Of a stretch of 38,506 nucleotides of DNA, positions 31,062-38,506 are shown piece by piece. A program made the position numbers and the translations under genes. Each line of letters begins with the position of its first letter. Position 1 is the stretch's first letter. Source of the DNA: Deltaproteobacteria bacterium (GTDB lineage: Bacteria > Desulfobacterota > Desulfobaccia > Desulfobaccales > 0-14-0-80-60-11); the NCBI GenBank assembly GCA_016874975.1, contig VGSQ01000019.1:1-38506 (forward strand), written 5' to 3'. The notes under the pieces were generated by a model that was not told the origin of the DNA, did no database searches, and saw only the letters and a list, made by a program, of their open reading frames with translations.

Positions 31062-31888
31062 AAGCCCTGGGACTTATCATTGTGGCGCTGGTGGGGGCGA
31101 TCCTGGTCTATGCCACCATCGACTTTCCCCCGTTCGGGGACCCCGAGTCCCCGGCGAGCCTCCATGTCTCGCCCCGCTACCTGGAAAAGACCCTGGAGGA
31201 AACCGCCGTGCCCAACGCGGTGACCTCGGTGCTGGCCGATTACCGGAGTTTTGACACCATGTTTGAGACCACGGTGATTTTTTGCGCCGGGGTGGCCTGT
31301 TTCCTGCTGTTGCGGGTCCCCCGCCGCCGGCCGCCGGCCCCCCGACAGTTCCGGCACCGGTTGACCGGGCTGACCTTCCGGATCAAGGACGGGGGGGAGT
31401 TTGTCCTGCCGGTCCGGGAATTCGAGCCGGTGGACAGCATCTGGACGCCTTACGATCTCATCATCGAAACGATCTGCCGCTATCTGATCCCCTTCATCCA
31501 GATTTTCGGCCTGTACGTCATCGCCCACGGGCATTACAGCCCCGGCGGGGGATTTCAGGGAGGGGTGATCCTGGGGGCCAGCATCATCCTCCTTTCCGTG
31601 TCCCACAACCTGCGCACCGCCCTGAAGCGCATGGGGGAAAAGACCAGCGCCCTTTTCAGTCCCCTGGGAGTGCTCATCTACACCGGGACCGGGGTCCTGT
31701 GTCTGGTCCTGGGATACAACTTCCTGGACTACCAGGCCCTGGCCGCCCTGCTGCCGGGGGGGCCGATCATGGCCCGGTCCCACGGGATTTTCCTGGTGGA
31801 GGTGGGGGTTGGCATGGCGGTCATGGGCACCATGGTCTGGATCTTCAAGAATCTGGCCTCCCGGGGCCGCTATGACGAGGGGTTGTAG
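31058..31888 (+). CDS. mrpB: Fused MbhE-MrpB antiporter subunit
   Basis: A 276-residue membrane protein. Residues 1-90 match the MbhE/MrpA-tail module (VLADYRSFDTMFETTVIF), and the remainder matches MrpB/MnhB (LIIETICRYLIPFIQIFGLY, then YSPGGGFQGGVILGAS). I place the start at the TTG 31058, which overlaps the preceding stop by four bases and has GGAGG 8 bases upstream. The frame is open further upstream but runs through the DUF4040 gene. Confidence 0.88.
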   Translation: MKALGLIIVALVGAILVYATIDFPPFGDPESPASLHVSPRYLEKTLEETAVPNAVTSVLADYRSFDTMFETTVIFCAGVACFLLLRVPRRRPPAPRQFRHRLTGLTFRIKDGGEFVLPVREFEPVDSIWTPYDLIIETICRYLIPFIQIFGLYVIAHGHYSPGGGFQGGVILGASIILLSVSHNLRTALKRMGEKTSALFSPLGVLIYTGTGVLCLVLGYNFLDYQALAALLPGGPIMARSHGIFLVEVGVGMAVMGTMVWIFKNLASRGRYDEGL

Positions 31889-31891
31889 GCC

Positions 31892-32287
31892 ATGGAAGAG
31901 ATCCTGGGGCTGGTCATCGCCAGATACAATTATTGGATTTACATCACGCTGATGATGGTCGGTCTCTACGGCATGATCGCCAAGAACAACCTGGTGAAGA
32001 AGATCGTGGGGATGAACATTTTTCAGACGGCCATCATCCTGTTCTATGTGTCCATCGGGGTTAAGAAAGGGGCCACCATCCCCATCATCGAGCACAGCCA
32101 CGACGTCGCCCACCAGGCCGTCCGGGCCGCCGATTACATCAACCCCCTGCCCCACGTGCTGATGCTCACCGCCATCGTGGTCTCGGTGGCCACGCTGGGT
32201 GTGGCCCTGGCCGTTGCCGTGACGGTTTACCAGCGCCACCAGACCCTGGAAGAGGACGAAATCCTCAAGCAGATTCGCGAGCCATGA
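31892..32287 (+). CDS. mrpC: Mrp-type Na+/H+ antiporter subunit C (NuoK-like)
   Basis: A 131-residue protein with three helices homologous to NuoK, with GLYGMIAKNNLVKKIVGMNI and a C-terminal HVLMLTAIVVSVATLGVALA. The 3' end overlaps the next start by four bases (ATGA). Between helices two and three is a longer loop (KKGATIPIIEHSHD...) seen in the MrpC/MbhG branch. Confidence 0.93.
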   Translation: MEEILGLVIARYNYWIYITLMMVGLYGMIAKNNLVKKIVGMNIFQTAIILFYVSIGVKKGATIPIIEHSHDVAHQAVRAADYINPLPHVLMLTAIVVSVATLGVALAVAVTVYQRHQTLEEDEILKQIREP

Positions 32288-33780
32288 ACGTACACTATCC
32301 CGCCCTGCTGGTCATCATCCCCCTGCTGGCTTCGTTTTTCATCAGCGCCGCCGGCTGGCTCCGGCCGGTGTGGTGTTTCCCCCTGGCCGTGGCCGCGATG
32401 GCCGGCAGCCTCCTGGTTTCTCTGGGGTTGCTGGTCGACGTGCTCCTGGGCATCCCGGGTCTCTACTGGTTCGGGGGCTGGCCCCCTCCCTGGGGGATCT
32501 ACTACCGGGTGGACCATCTGAACACCCTGGTCCTGGTCATCATCGCCGCGGTGGGATTCGTCAACCTGATGGCCGCCCGGCCCACCGTGGAAAGAGATTT
32601 CCCGGAAAAAGCCGGCCCTTTTTATACCCTCTATGTCCTGTTTGTCACCGGTCTGCTGGGGATGGTGGTCACCGGCGACGCCTTCAACCTGTATGTGCTG
32701 CTGGAAATCGCCGCCATCACCGGCTATGCCCTGATCGCCCTGGGGAAAGGCCGGGCGGCCCTGTCCAGTCTCCATTACATCTTCATGGGAACCATCGGCG
32801 CCTGTTTTTATCTCCTGGGCGTCGGCTACCTGTATATCGTCACCGGTTCGCTGAACATGGAGGACATCTCCCGTTTGCTGCAACCCCTGCACGGCTCGAA
32901 CGTGGTGATCGTGGCCTTCGTGATCATGATGGTCGGGATCTGGCTGAAGATGGGGTTTTTCCCGCTCCATGCCTGGCTGCCCAACGCCTACACCTATGCG
33001 CCCTCTCCGGTGAGCAGCCTGGTGGCCCCCCTCATGACCAAGGTGATGGTCTATGTCATGATCCGCATGATCCTGACCGTCTTCACCCTGGACTACGCCT
33101 TTCTGGTCCTCAAGTTGAACGACGCCGTGGTCTGGCTGGCGGTGATCGCCATCGTCGCCGGGTCCTTGCTGGCCCTGGCCGAAAAGGACGTGAAGCGGAT
33201 GCTGACCTACATCGTGGTGGCCGAGGTGGGCTACATGGTGGGGGGGTTCTGGCTGGGCAACCGGGCGGGCTTCACCGGGGCGGTCCTGCATATCGTCAAC
33301 GACGCCCTGATGACCTTCTGCCTCTTTCTCGCCGTGGGAAACATCATCCACGTCAAGGGGAACAGCCGGTTGGAAAGTCTGTCGGGCCTGTTTCGGACCA
33401 TGCCCTGGACCATGGGGGCGCTGGTGGTGGGGGCCCTGTCCATCATCGGGGTGCCGCCGACCTGCGGGTTCTTCAGCAAGTGGTATCTTTTGCTGGGGGC
33501 CATCCAGAGCGGCCATTACGGGTTTCTGGCGGCCCTGCTCGGGAGCAGCCTGGTGGGCGTGGTACTGTTTTTCCGGATTTTTGAGATCGGCTATTTCGAA
33601 CCATTGGGGGCCTCCCACGGCCCGGCCCACGGCGAGGGCGGGGCGGCCGTCCGGGAAGCCCCGCTGGGCATGCTGGTGCCCCTGTGGATAACGGCCCTCA
33701 GTCTGATCCTGGTGGGCCTCTACACCGGAGAAATCGTCGGCCGGGTGATCCGCCACGCCATTCCGGAAATGATGCTCTGA
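32284..33780 (+). CDS. mrpD: Antiporter-type subunit, NuoN/MrpD-like (first of three)
   Basis: A 498-residue membrane protein of the proton/sodium-translocating NuoL/M/N family, with about 14 helices. Visible elements are LYVLLEIAAITGYALIALGK, the broken-helix motif FFPLHAWLPNAYTYAPSPVS with a following Lys (MTKVMVYV), the central EKDVKRMLTYIVVAEVGYM and GVPPTCGFFSKWYLL. It conducts H+ or Na+ in the complex. It is coupled to mrpC by overlap. Confidence 0.92.
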   Translation: MNVHYPALLVIIPLLASFFISAAGWLRPVWCFPLAVAAMAGSLLVSLGLLVDVLLGIPGLYWFGGWPPPWGIYYRVDHLNTLVLVIIAAVGFVNLMAARPTVERDFPEKAGPFYTLYVLFVTGLLGMVVTGDAFNLYVLLEIAAITGYALIALGKGRAALSSLHYIFMGTIGACFYLLGVGYLYIVTGSLNMEDISRLLQPLHGSNVVIVAFVIMMVGIWLKMGFFPLHAWLPNAYTYAPSPVSSLVAPLMTKVMVYVMIRMILTVFTLDYAFLVLKLNDAVVWLAVIAIVAGSLLALAEKDVKRMLTYIVVAEVGYMVGGFWLGNRAGFTGAVLHIVNDALMTFCLFLAVGNIIHVKGNSRLESLSGLFRTMPWTMGALVVGALSIIGVPPTCGFFSKWYLLLGAIQSGHYGFLAALLGSSLVGVVLFFRIFEIGYFEPLGASHGPAHGEGGAAVREAPLGMLVPLWITALSLILVGLYTGEIVGRVIRHAIPEMML

Positions 33781-33796
33781 AAACAGGTGGACCGAC

Positions 33797-35260
33797 GTGG
33801 AACCGCTGCCTTCCCTCAAACCGCTGCTGGCCGTGCTGGTGTCCCTCGGAGTGGTCCCGATCCTGATGTCCAGCCGGAGCGCCAACGTCCGGGAGGCCTG
33901 GACCTTCGGCGCCGCCGGCCTGAAGTTTCTCCTCGTCCTGGCCATGCTGCCGACGGTCCTGGAGGGCCGGGAGCTGGTCTGCACCCTGGCCGAAGTCCTG
34001 CCCGGGGTGGCCTTCCGCCTGCGGGTGGACGCCCTGGGGATGCTCTTCGCCCTGGTGGCCTCTTCGCTGTGGATCATCACCTCGGCCTATTCCATCGGCT
34101 ATATGCGGGGCTTGCAGGAGCACGGCCAGACCCGTTATTTTTGCTTTTTCGCCCTGGCCCTGTCGGCCACCATCGGCGCGGCCTTTTCCGCCAATCTCTT
34201 CACCCTGTATCTGTTTTACGAGATGCTGTCCTTCGCCACCTATCCCCTGGTCACCCACCACCAGGATGCGGAGGCGCGGCGCTCGGGCCGCAAGTATCTC
34301 CTCTATATCGTGGGCTCCTCCATCGGTCTGGTGCTGCCGGCCATGATCTTCTCCTATCACCTGTCGGGCACGCTGGAATTCACAAGCCAGGGTTTTCTGC
34401 CGCGCGCCGGCTCGCCGGTCCTGCTGGGGGTCCTGTTGTTCATGTTTCTGTTCGGCTTTGCCAAGGCGGCCGTCATGCCCCTGCACGCCTGGCTGCCCGC
34501 GGCCATGGTGGCGCCCACCCCGGTGAGCGCCCTGCTCCATGCCGTGGCCGTGGTCAAGGTGGGGGTCTTTTGCATCCTCCGGGTCCTCACCGGGGTGTTC
34601 GGCCTTGACCTGCTGGCCTCTTTCCATCTGGGCGCGGCGGTGGCCTGCGTGGCCGCCTTCACCATCATCGTCGCCTCCCTGATCGCCCTGACTCAGAATG
34701 AACTGAAACGCCTCCTGGCCTTCTCCACCATCGGCCAGTTGTCCTACATCGTGCTGGGGGCGGCCCTGCTTTCGCCCAAAGCCCTGGTGGGCGGCATGGT
34801 GCATATCGCCATGCACGCCTTCGGCAAGATCACCCTGTTTTTCTGCGCCGGCGCCATCTATGTGGCCACCAGGAAGAAATACCTCAGTGACTTGGTCGGC
34901 ATCGGCAAACGGATGCCGGTCACCATGGCCGCCTTTTTCGTGGGGGCCTTGAGCGTAATCGGGTTGCCGCCTACCGGAGGGTTTCTAAGTAAATGGTATC
35001 TGGTGTTGGGGACGCTGCAAGCACATCAATGGCCGATGCTGCTCGTCATTTTGAGCAGTTCTTTACTAAATGCGGCCTATTTTTTCCCCATTGTGTACCG
35101 GGCTTTTTTCTTTCAAGGCGATCAATCCCTTTCCGACAACACCACCCAAGAGGCTCCTCTATGGTGCCTTGTTCCACTAATAATAACCGCTGTCTGCACC
35201 ATCCTGTTCTTTTTTTATCCTTTTCCATTTCTGCGACTAGCGGAACTAGCCGGTTTGTAA
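33797..35260 (+). CDS. Antiporter-type subunit, NuoM/MrpD-like (second of three), mosaic 3' end
   Basis: A 487-residue membrane protein of the same family: YLFYEMLSFATYPLVTHH, MPLHAWLPAAMVAPTPVSAL followed by VVKVGVF, ELKRLLAFSTIGQLSY and GLPPTGGFLSKWYL. The start is a GTG at 33797 with AGGTGG upstream. Base composition changes abruptly near 34950-34985, at codon 388 or so, within the conserved GLPPTGGF region. The last 100 codons are AT-rich with A/T third positions, unlike the GC-rich first 380, suggesting a recombined 3' end. Confidence 0.92.
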   Translation: MEPLPSLKPLLAVLVSLGVVPILMSSRSANVREAWTFGAAGLKFLLVLAMLPTVLEGRELVCTLAEVLPGVAFRLRVDALGMLFALVASSLWIITSAYSIGYMRGLQEHGQTRYFCFFALALSATIGAAFSANLFTLYLFYEMLSFATYPLVTHHQDAEARRSGRKYLLYIVGSSIGLVLPAMIFSYHLSGTLEFTSQGFLPRAGSPVLLGVLLFMFLFGFAKAAVMPLHAWLPAAMVAPTPVSALLHAVAVVKVGVFCILRVLTGVFGLDLLASFHLGAAVACVAAFTIIVASLIALTQNELKRLLAFSTIGQLSYIVLGAALLSPKALVGGMVHIAMHAFGKITLFFCAGAIYVATRKKYLSDLVGIGKRMPVTMAAFFVGALSVIGLPPTGGFLSKWYLVLGTLQAHQWPMLLVILSSSLLNAAYFFPIVYRAFFFQGDQSLSDNTTQEAPLWCLVPLIITAVCTILFFFYPFPFLRLAELAGL

Positions 35261-36960
35261 GGGGGCGAATACTTGAAGGACTCAAAAACGGAAATCAACT
35301 TTTTTGACAGGGCGGAAAACATAAAAAAACTATGGATTGCCCTTTGTGGAGTCTGCATTGCATTGGTTGTAGTGGATTTTTTCGTTCCCCCTAAGGCCCA
35401 TTTCGGTTTTGATGGGTTCATAGGCTTCTATTCCTTGCTTGGTTTCGTTTCCTGTGCGGCTCTTATCCTGCTGTCTAAATTAGTCGGTTTCTTTCTAAAA
35501 GTGCCGGGAGATTACTATGACTAACATTCCACCTGCTGCTATTTTAATCCTGGGGGCTTTTCTGGTCCCCTGTTTTAAAAGTAAATTCAAAAATGTTTTC
35601 GTAGTCCTTTTGCCGCTGGCCGCTTTTTTTCTGATTTCTCAATTAGAAATAGGCGCTTCCTGGCATTATCATTTCTTCGGCTACAACCTAACTCTTTTGC
35701 GGGTTGACAAAATCAGCCTGGTTTTTGGATACATTTTCACTATAAATGCCTTTGCCGCCTTCCTTTATGCCTTTCATTTAAAAGACAACACCCAACATAT
35801 AGCCGCCCTCTTTTATGTTGGGAGTTCTCTAGGTGTTGTCTTTTCCGGTGATCTGGTTTCGTTATATTTTTTTTGGGAGGTCATGGCGGTTTCTTCAACC
35901 TTTTTGATTTTGGCCAGAAGAACCCAAAAAGCTTATAACGCCGGCCTGCGCTACATTTTAGTGCACATTTTTGGCGGCCTTTGCCTGTTAGCCGGAATAG
36001 TGTTCTATATCTCTCAGACGGGTTCAGTGTCCTTTGAGGCTATGGCCGAAAGGAACTGGGGAACCGGTTTAATCCTGCTTGGTTTTTTAATTAACGCAGC
36101 CGCCCCGCCATTTTCCGCCTGGCTCTCGGATGCCTATCCGGAAGCCACGGTTACCGGAGGGGTTATCTTGAGCGCCTATACCACCAAGACCGCGGTTTAT
36201 ACTTTGGTCCGAGGGTATCCCGGATGGGAAGTTCTCATCCTCGTCGGGTGCCTGATGACAATATATGGAATTATTTACGCACTGTTAGAAAATGACATGA
36301 GAAGGATTCTCGCCTACAGCATCATCAACCAGGTGGGATTTATGGTAGTCGGGGTGGGCATCGGGACTATGATGTCCCTCAATGGCAGCATTGCCCATGC
36401 CTTCTGCCATATCATTTATAAGGCCCTGCTATGGATGTCGGCCGGAGCGGTTTTGGCAATGGTCGGCAAAAGTAAATGTACAGAACTCGGGGGACTTTAC
36501 AAGACGATGCCCTGGACCATGGTGTTTGGAGTCATCGGTGCTCTTTCCATATCCTCCTTCCCCGGAACCAGTGGGTTTACCAGTAAGTCCCTTATTATTC
36601 AAGGGGCCATCCAACAACATCTGGCCTGGGTTTGGCTGGTGTTGGAGATCGCTTCAGCCGGGGTCTTCCTTCATGCAGGCATCAAGTTTCCTTATTTTGT
36701 TTTCTTTGCTAAAGATAAGGGACTCCGGCCGGGTGAAACCAACAAATCCATGCTGACGGCCATGGGCTTTTTGTCTTTCTTGTGTATTTTTTTGGGGGTT
36801 TATCCCCAACCGCTTTATCAGATTCTGCCTTTTGAAGTCACTTATCAGGCCTATACCGTTCATCATGTGGTAAACCAGTTACAACTTCTCATGTTTTCAG
36901 GTCTCGTCTTTTTCCTCTTCCTCCCTTTGCTTAAACGAACCGAAACTATTTCAATCGATA
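34960..36960. other. AT-rich mosaic segment spanning three antiporter genes
   Basis: About 2.0 kb with A/T-rich codons. Hand counts give 38% GC in lines 35581-35640 and 36241-36300, against 73% in lines 34501-34560 and 37081-37140. Both edges fall inside genes at conserved motifs (GLPPTGGF on the left, DTDWFYRR on the right) with the frames intact. No insertion-sequence ends or target duplication are visible. Best explained by homologous replacement with DNA from a lower-GC relative. Confidence 0.75.
35273..35524 (+). CDS. Small two-helix membrane protein in the antiporter operon
   Basis: An 83-residue protein with a charged N-terminus (MKDSKTEINFFDRAENIKK) and two hydrophobic helices (about 20-38 and 50-73). 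The start is a TTG with GGGGG about 9 bases upstream. It overlaps the next gene by eight bases. It lies wholly in the AT-rich segment. I do not recognise the family; similar small subunits are found beside NuoL-like genes in some Mrp/Mbh clusters. Confidence 0.7.
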   Translation: MKDSKTEINFFDRAENIKKLWIALCGVCIALVVVDFFVPPKAHFGFDGFIGFYSLLGFVSCAALILLSKLVGFFLKVPGDYYD

Positions 36961-37286
36961 CGGACTGGTTCTACCGCCGGGGGGGACGCCTCTTTTACCG
37001 CATTTCGGACCGGGTCCTGAACGGCGTGAACGAACGGGCCGAGCAGGTCTTCAGCCTGGGACTGGCCGGATGGCTGGGCCGCCGGTCGCGCGACCTCCCC
37101 TTCCGCCTGGCCCAGGTCCTGCTCTATCCCTGCTGGCTGGCCCGGGGGCTGCGCGGAGAGGAACTCCGGGAAAAAAACCTGGTCCTGCAACAGACCCTGG
37201 CCAGCGGCGCCGCACCAGTGGGGATCGGCGCCGCGGTGGCCACGGCCTTCCTGCTGCTGTTTTTCATCTTATCCGGTCTGGTCTGA
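35517..37286 (+). CDS. Antiporter-type subunit, NuoL/MrpA-N-like (third of three), mosaic
   Basis: A 589-residue membrane protein of the NuoL/M family: LYFFWEVMAVSSTFLILARR, APPFSAWLSDAYPEATVTGG, AYTTKTAVYTLVRG, ENDMRRILAYSIINQVGFM and FPGTSGFTSKS. It has a C-terminal extension starting DTDWFYRRGG, a motif also seen in MrpA/MrpD-like and NuoL proteins, ending in a final helix (AVATAFLLLFFILSG). The first 480 codons are AT-rich; from about 36960 the gene is GC-rich like the rest of the window. The start overlaps the small gene. Confidence 0.92.
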   Translation: MTNIPPAAILILGAFLVPCFKSKFKNVFVVLLPLAAFFLISQLEIGASWHYHFFGYNLTLLRVDKISLVFGYIFTINAFAAFLYAFHLKDNTQHIAALFYVGSSLGVVFSGDLVSLYFFWEVMAVSSTFLILARRTQKAYNAGLRYILVHIFGGLCLLAGIVFYISQTGSVSFEAMAERNWGTGLILLGFLINAAAPPFSAWLSDAYPEATVTGGVILSAYTTKTAVYTLVRGYPGWEVLILVGCLMTIYGIIYALLENDMRRILAYSIINQVGFMVVGVGIGTMMSLNGSIAHAFCHIIYKALLWMSAGAVLAMVGKSKCTELGGLYKTMPWTMVFGVIGALSISSFPGTSGFTSKSLIIQGAIQQHLAWVWLVLEIASAGVFLHAGIKFPYFVFFAKDKGLRPGETNKSMLTAMGFLSFLCIFLGVYPQPLYQILPFEVTYQAYTVHHVVNQLQLLMFSGLVFFLFLPLLKRTETISIDTDWFYRRGGRLFYRISDRVLNGVNERAEQVFSLGLAGWLGRRSRDLPFRLAQVLLYPCWLARGLRGEELREKNLVLQQTLASGAAPVGIGAAVATAFLLLFFILSGLV

Positions 37287-37299
37287 CAAGGAGCGCGGT

Positions 37300-37785
37300 A
37301 TGGTAAGCCTTGACGACTTGAAAAAAATCCTTCTCCTGCAGGACTTCACCGATCCCATGCTGGAGGAACTGCAGCCTCTGGTCCGGCCCCGGGAAGGCAA
37401 GGAACGGGAAATCATCTTCAACGAAAACGATCCCGCGGCTTTATTGTATATGCTCAAACGGGGCAAGGTTCTCCTGGAAGTGGAGGTCTCGCCCCGGGTG
37501 ATGATGTCCCTGGGCTCGGTGAAATCCGGACACTCCTTCGGCTGGTCGGCCCTCTCCCCCACCGACCGGACCCACAAGTCCAACGCCCTGTGCACCGAAC
37601 CGTCCGAGCTCTTTCTGGTCCCCGGAATGGAATTTCTGCGCCTCCTCGACCGCCACCAGGAGGCCGGCTACCGGGTCATGAAAAACATCTTCGCCATCTT
37701 TAAACGACGCCTGGAGAGGCGGACCGTCCAGCTTATCAACGTCATCCGCAACTATCCGGAAATGAAGGAAATGGTCCAGGAATGA
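37300..37785 (+). CDS. Cyclic-nucleotide-binding-fold protein without a DNA-binding domain
   Basis: A 161-residue protein with a CRP-type beta-barrel: IIFNENDPAALLYMLKRGKV, then the phosphate-binding-cassette region GHSFGWSALSPTDRTHKSNA (77-96) and a C-terminal long helix (YRVMKNIFAIFKRRLERR). Arg90 matches the phosphate-binding Arg, but the Glu that contacts the ribose in CRP is Trp82. It has no helix-turn-helix, so it should act on a protein partner. It follows the last antiporter gene by 13 bases and precedes a CBS protein, which points to control of the antiporter. Ligand uncertain. Confidence 0.85.
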   Translation: MVSLDDLKKILLLQDFTDPMLEELQPLVRPREGKEREIIFNENDPAALLYMLKRGKVLLEVEVSPRVMMSLGSVKSGHSFGWSALSPTDRTHKSNALCTEPSELFLVPGMEFLRLLDRHQEAGYRVMKNIFAIFKRRLERRTVQLINVIRNYPEMKEMVQE

Positions 37786-37865
37786 CAAGGCAGAGCAGGC
37801 CTGGACCCGCGTCCGCCTGCCCGATGGTCCGGGGTCTCGCTCCTGAAAGGGACGAAGCCTGAATC

Positions 37866-37939
37866 CCGTCGCTCCCTTGGGCGACGGCCTTTGCAGCTCT
37901 GGGCGCCGTCTTCCCCCGCCTGGTGGCGGATCCGAAGAC
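37866..37939 (+). promoter_or_regulatory. Two hairpins in the leader of the second CBS gene
   Basis: CCGTCGC (37866-37872) pairs with GCGACGG (37881-37887). GTCTTC (37908-37913) pairs with GAAGAC (37934-37939) around an inner CCGCC/GGCGG stem. No T run follows either. They lie in the 193-base spacer before the CBS gene and could be mRNA structure or processing sites; I do not recognise a known riboswitch. Confidence 0.35.
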
Positions 37940-37978
37940 AGCTTCCTTTGCAATAACTGGTCGGCCCAGGAGGCTCCC

Positions 37979-38503
37979 ATGCTTCAAAAGAAGAAAATCC
38001 GTGAAGTGATGATCCTCTTGGAGGATTATCCCCACATCCCCTATTGGTTCACCCTCCGACAGGCGGTGGCCACCGTGCAGGAGTCGGCCCTCAGGCACGC
38101 CGGGGTTTCTGAACTTCGGACCATGCTGGTGTTCAATGAAAAGTATCAGCTGGTCGGCATCCTGACCCCTAAAGACCTGCTGAAAGGCCTGGATATGGAT
38201 TTTTTGCGGGAGAGCAAGCTGGTCCAGACCGATCCCACCCTGGACATCGTCATGGTTGACCTGTTCGGCCCCCGCATGAAAAAGCATGCCGAAAGACCGG
38301 TAAGTGAAGTCATGAGTCCTGTCAAGGTTTCCGTAAAAGCCGATGATTCCATGGCCAAGGCCCTGTTTCTGATGGTGCAGGAAAACCTGGACATGATGCC
38401 GGTCATGGAAGAGCAGCGGATGGTGGGCGTGGTGCGGTTCACGGAATTATTCCTGGAAATTTCCCCGGCTATCCTGGAGAAAACCACCCCCGCGGTGGAT
38501 TGA
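37979..38503 (+). CDS. CBS-domain pair protein (paralogue 2)
   Basis: A 174-residue two-CBS protein closely similar to the one at 27328: both carry LEDYPHIPYWFTLRQA, EKYQL-GIL, DLFGP and VSEVMSP at matching positions. The start at 37979 has AGGAGG five bases upstream. The stop overlaps a further ATG (38503-38505) in TGATG, so another gene probably begins at the window edge; by analogy with the first copy it might be a transporter. Adenine-nucleotide sensing is expected from the family. Confidence 0.9.
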   Translation: MLQKKKIREVMILLEDYPHIPYWFTLRQAVATVQESALRHAGVSELRTMLVFNEKYQLVGILTPKDLLKGLDMDFLRESKLVQTDPTLDIVMVDLFGPRMKKHAERPVSEVMSPVKVSVKADDSMAKALFLMVQENLDMMPVMEEQRMVGVVRFTELFLEISPAILEKTTPAVD

Positions 38504-38506
38504 TGG

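Noticed and set aside
34950-36965. Insertion sequence or prophage as the source of the AT-rich segment
   Set aside because: The segment encodes only antiporter-type subunits, keeps both host reading frames intact and shows no terminal inverted repeats, integrase or transposase.
37786-37978. c-di-GMP or other known riboswitch ahead of the second CBS gene
   Set aside because: A GGGACGAAGCC string resembles part of the c-di-GMP-I aptamer, but the remaining conserved segments and pairing are absent.

Overview
The window reads as a chromosomal segment of a high-GC dissimilatory sulfate reducer, most likely a Desulfobacterota bacterium (Desulfobacca-like is a guess from gene order; no rRNA gene is present to settle it). 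The diagnosis rests on a complete sulfate activation and reduction block on the minus strand between about 2.1 and 11.1 kb: sat (ATP sulfurylase), a small conserved protein, aprB-aprA (APS reductase) and qmoA-qmoB-qmoC (the quinone-interacting membrane complex that feeds electrons to APS reductase). The sat promoter carries two copies of a GTGAA-N4-TTCAC type palindrome resembling a Rex (NADH-sensing repressor) operator.

From 11.3 to 17.3 kb lies an unusual set. A class III adenylate cyclase carries a rubrerythrin-like two-helix domain at its N-terminus. It is divergent from a His/Cys-rich thioredoxin-like protein. Next is a two-gene YeeE/YedE (thiosulfate-transporter family) pair whose first member has an in-frame UGA exactly at the family's conserved Cys, followed by a SECIS-like hairpin, so it is probably a new selenoprotein. 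Then comes a LivF ATPase fused in frame to a phenylacetate-CoA ligase-like enzyme, detached from any other liv gene.

From 17.5 to 27 kb is a housekeeping stretch: prs, sfsA, a beta-barrel-like secreted protein with its own promoter and a FadR/GntR-like palindrome, hemC with an FmdB zinc ribbon, a CDP-alcohol phosphatidyltransferase, an RlpA/LysM protein, a small DMT-type transporter, an SAH/MTA deaminase and a lytic transglycosylase. The spaces between them hold several families of short dispersed repeats (heptamer tandems, GTTCCCAAGC hairpins, GTAGGGTGCG inverted repeats).

From 27.3 kb to the right edge runs a plus-strand membrane-energetics region: a CBS-pair protein, a DASS-family anion/Na+ symporter, an Mrp-type Na+/H+ antiporter cluster (E, F, G, DUF4040/MbhD, MbhE-B, C and three NuoL/M/N-like subunits), a cyclic-nucleotide-binding-fold protein, and a second paralogous CBS protein. 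Within it, about 34.95-36.96 kb is sharply AT-rich (38% GC in two hand-counted lines against 73% in flanking lines) and its ends fall inside two antiporter genes at conserved motifs, which looks like recombinational replacement by foreign DNA. Inferred working model: Na+ gradients made by the Mrp complex drive anion (possibly sulfate) uptake by the DASS carrier, gated by adenylate (CBS) and possibly cyclic-nucleotide signals, and feeding the Sat-Apr-Qmo pathway.
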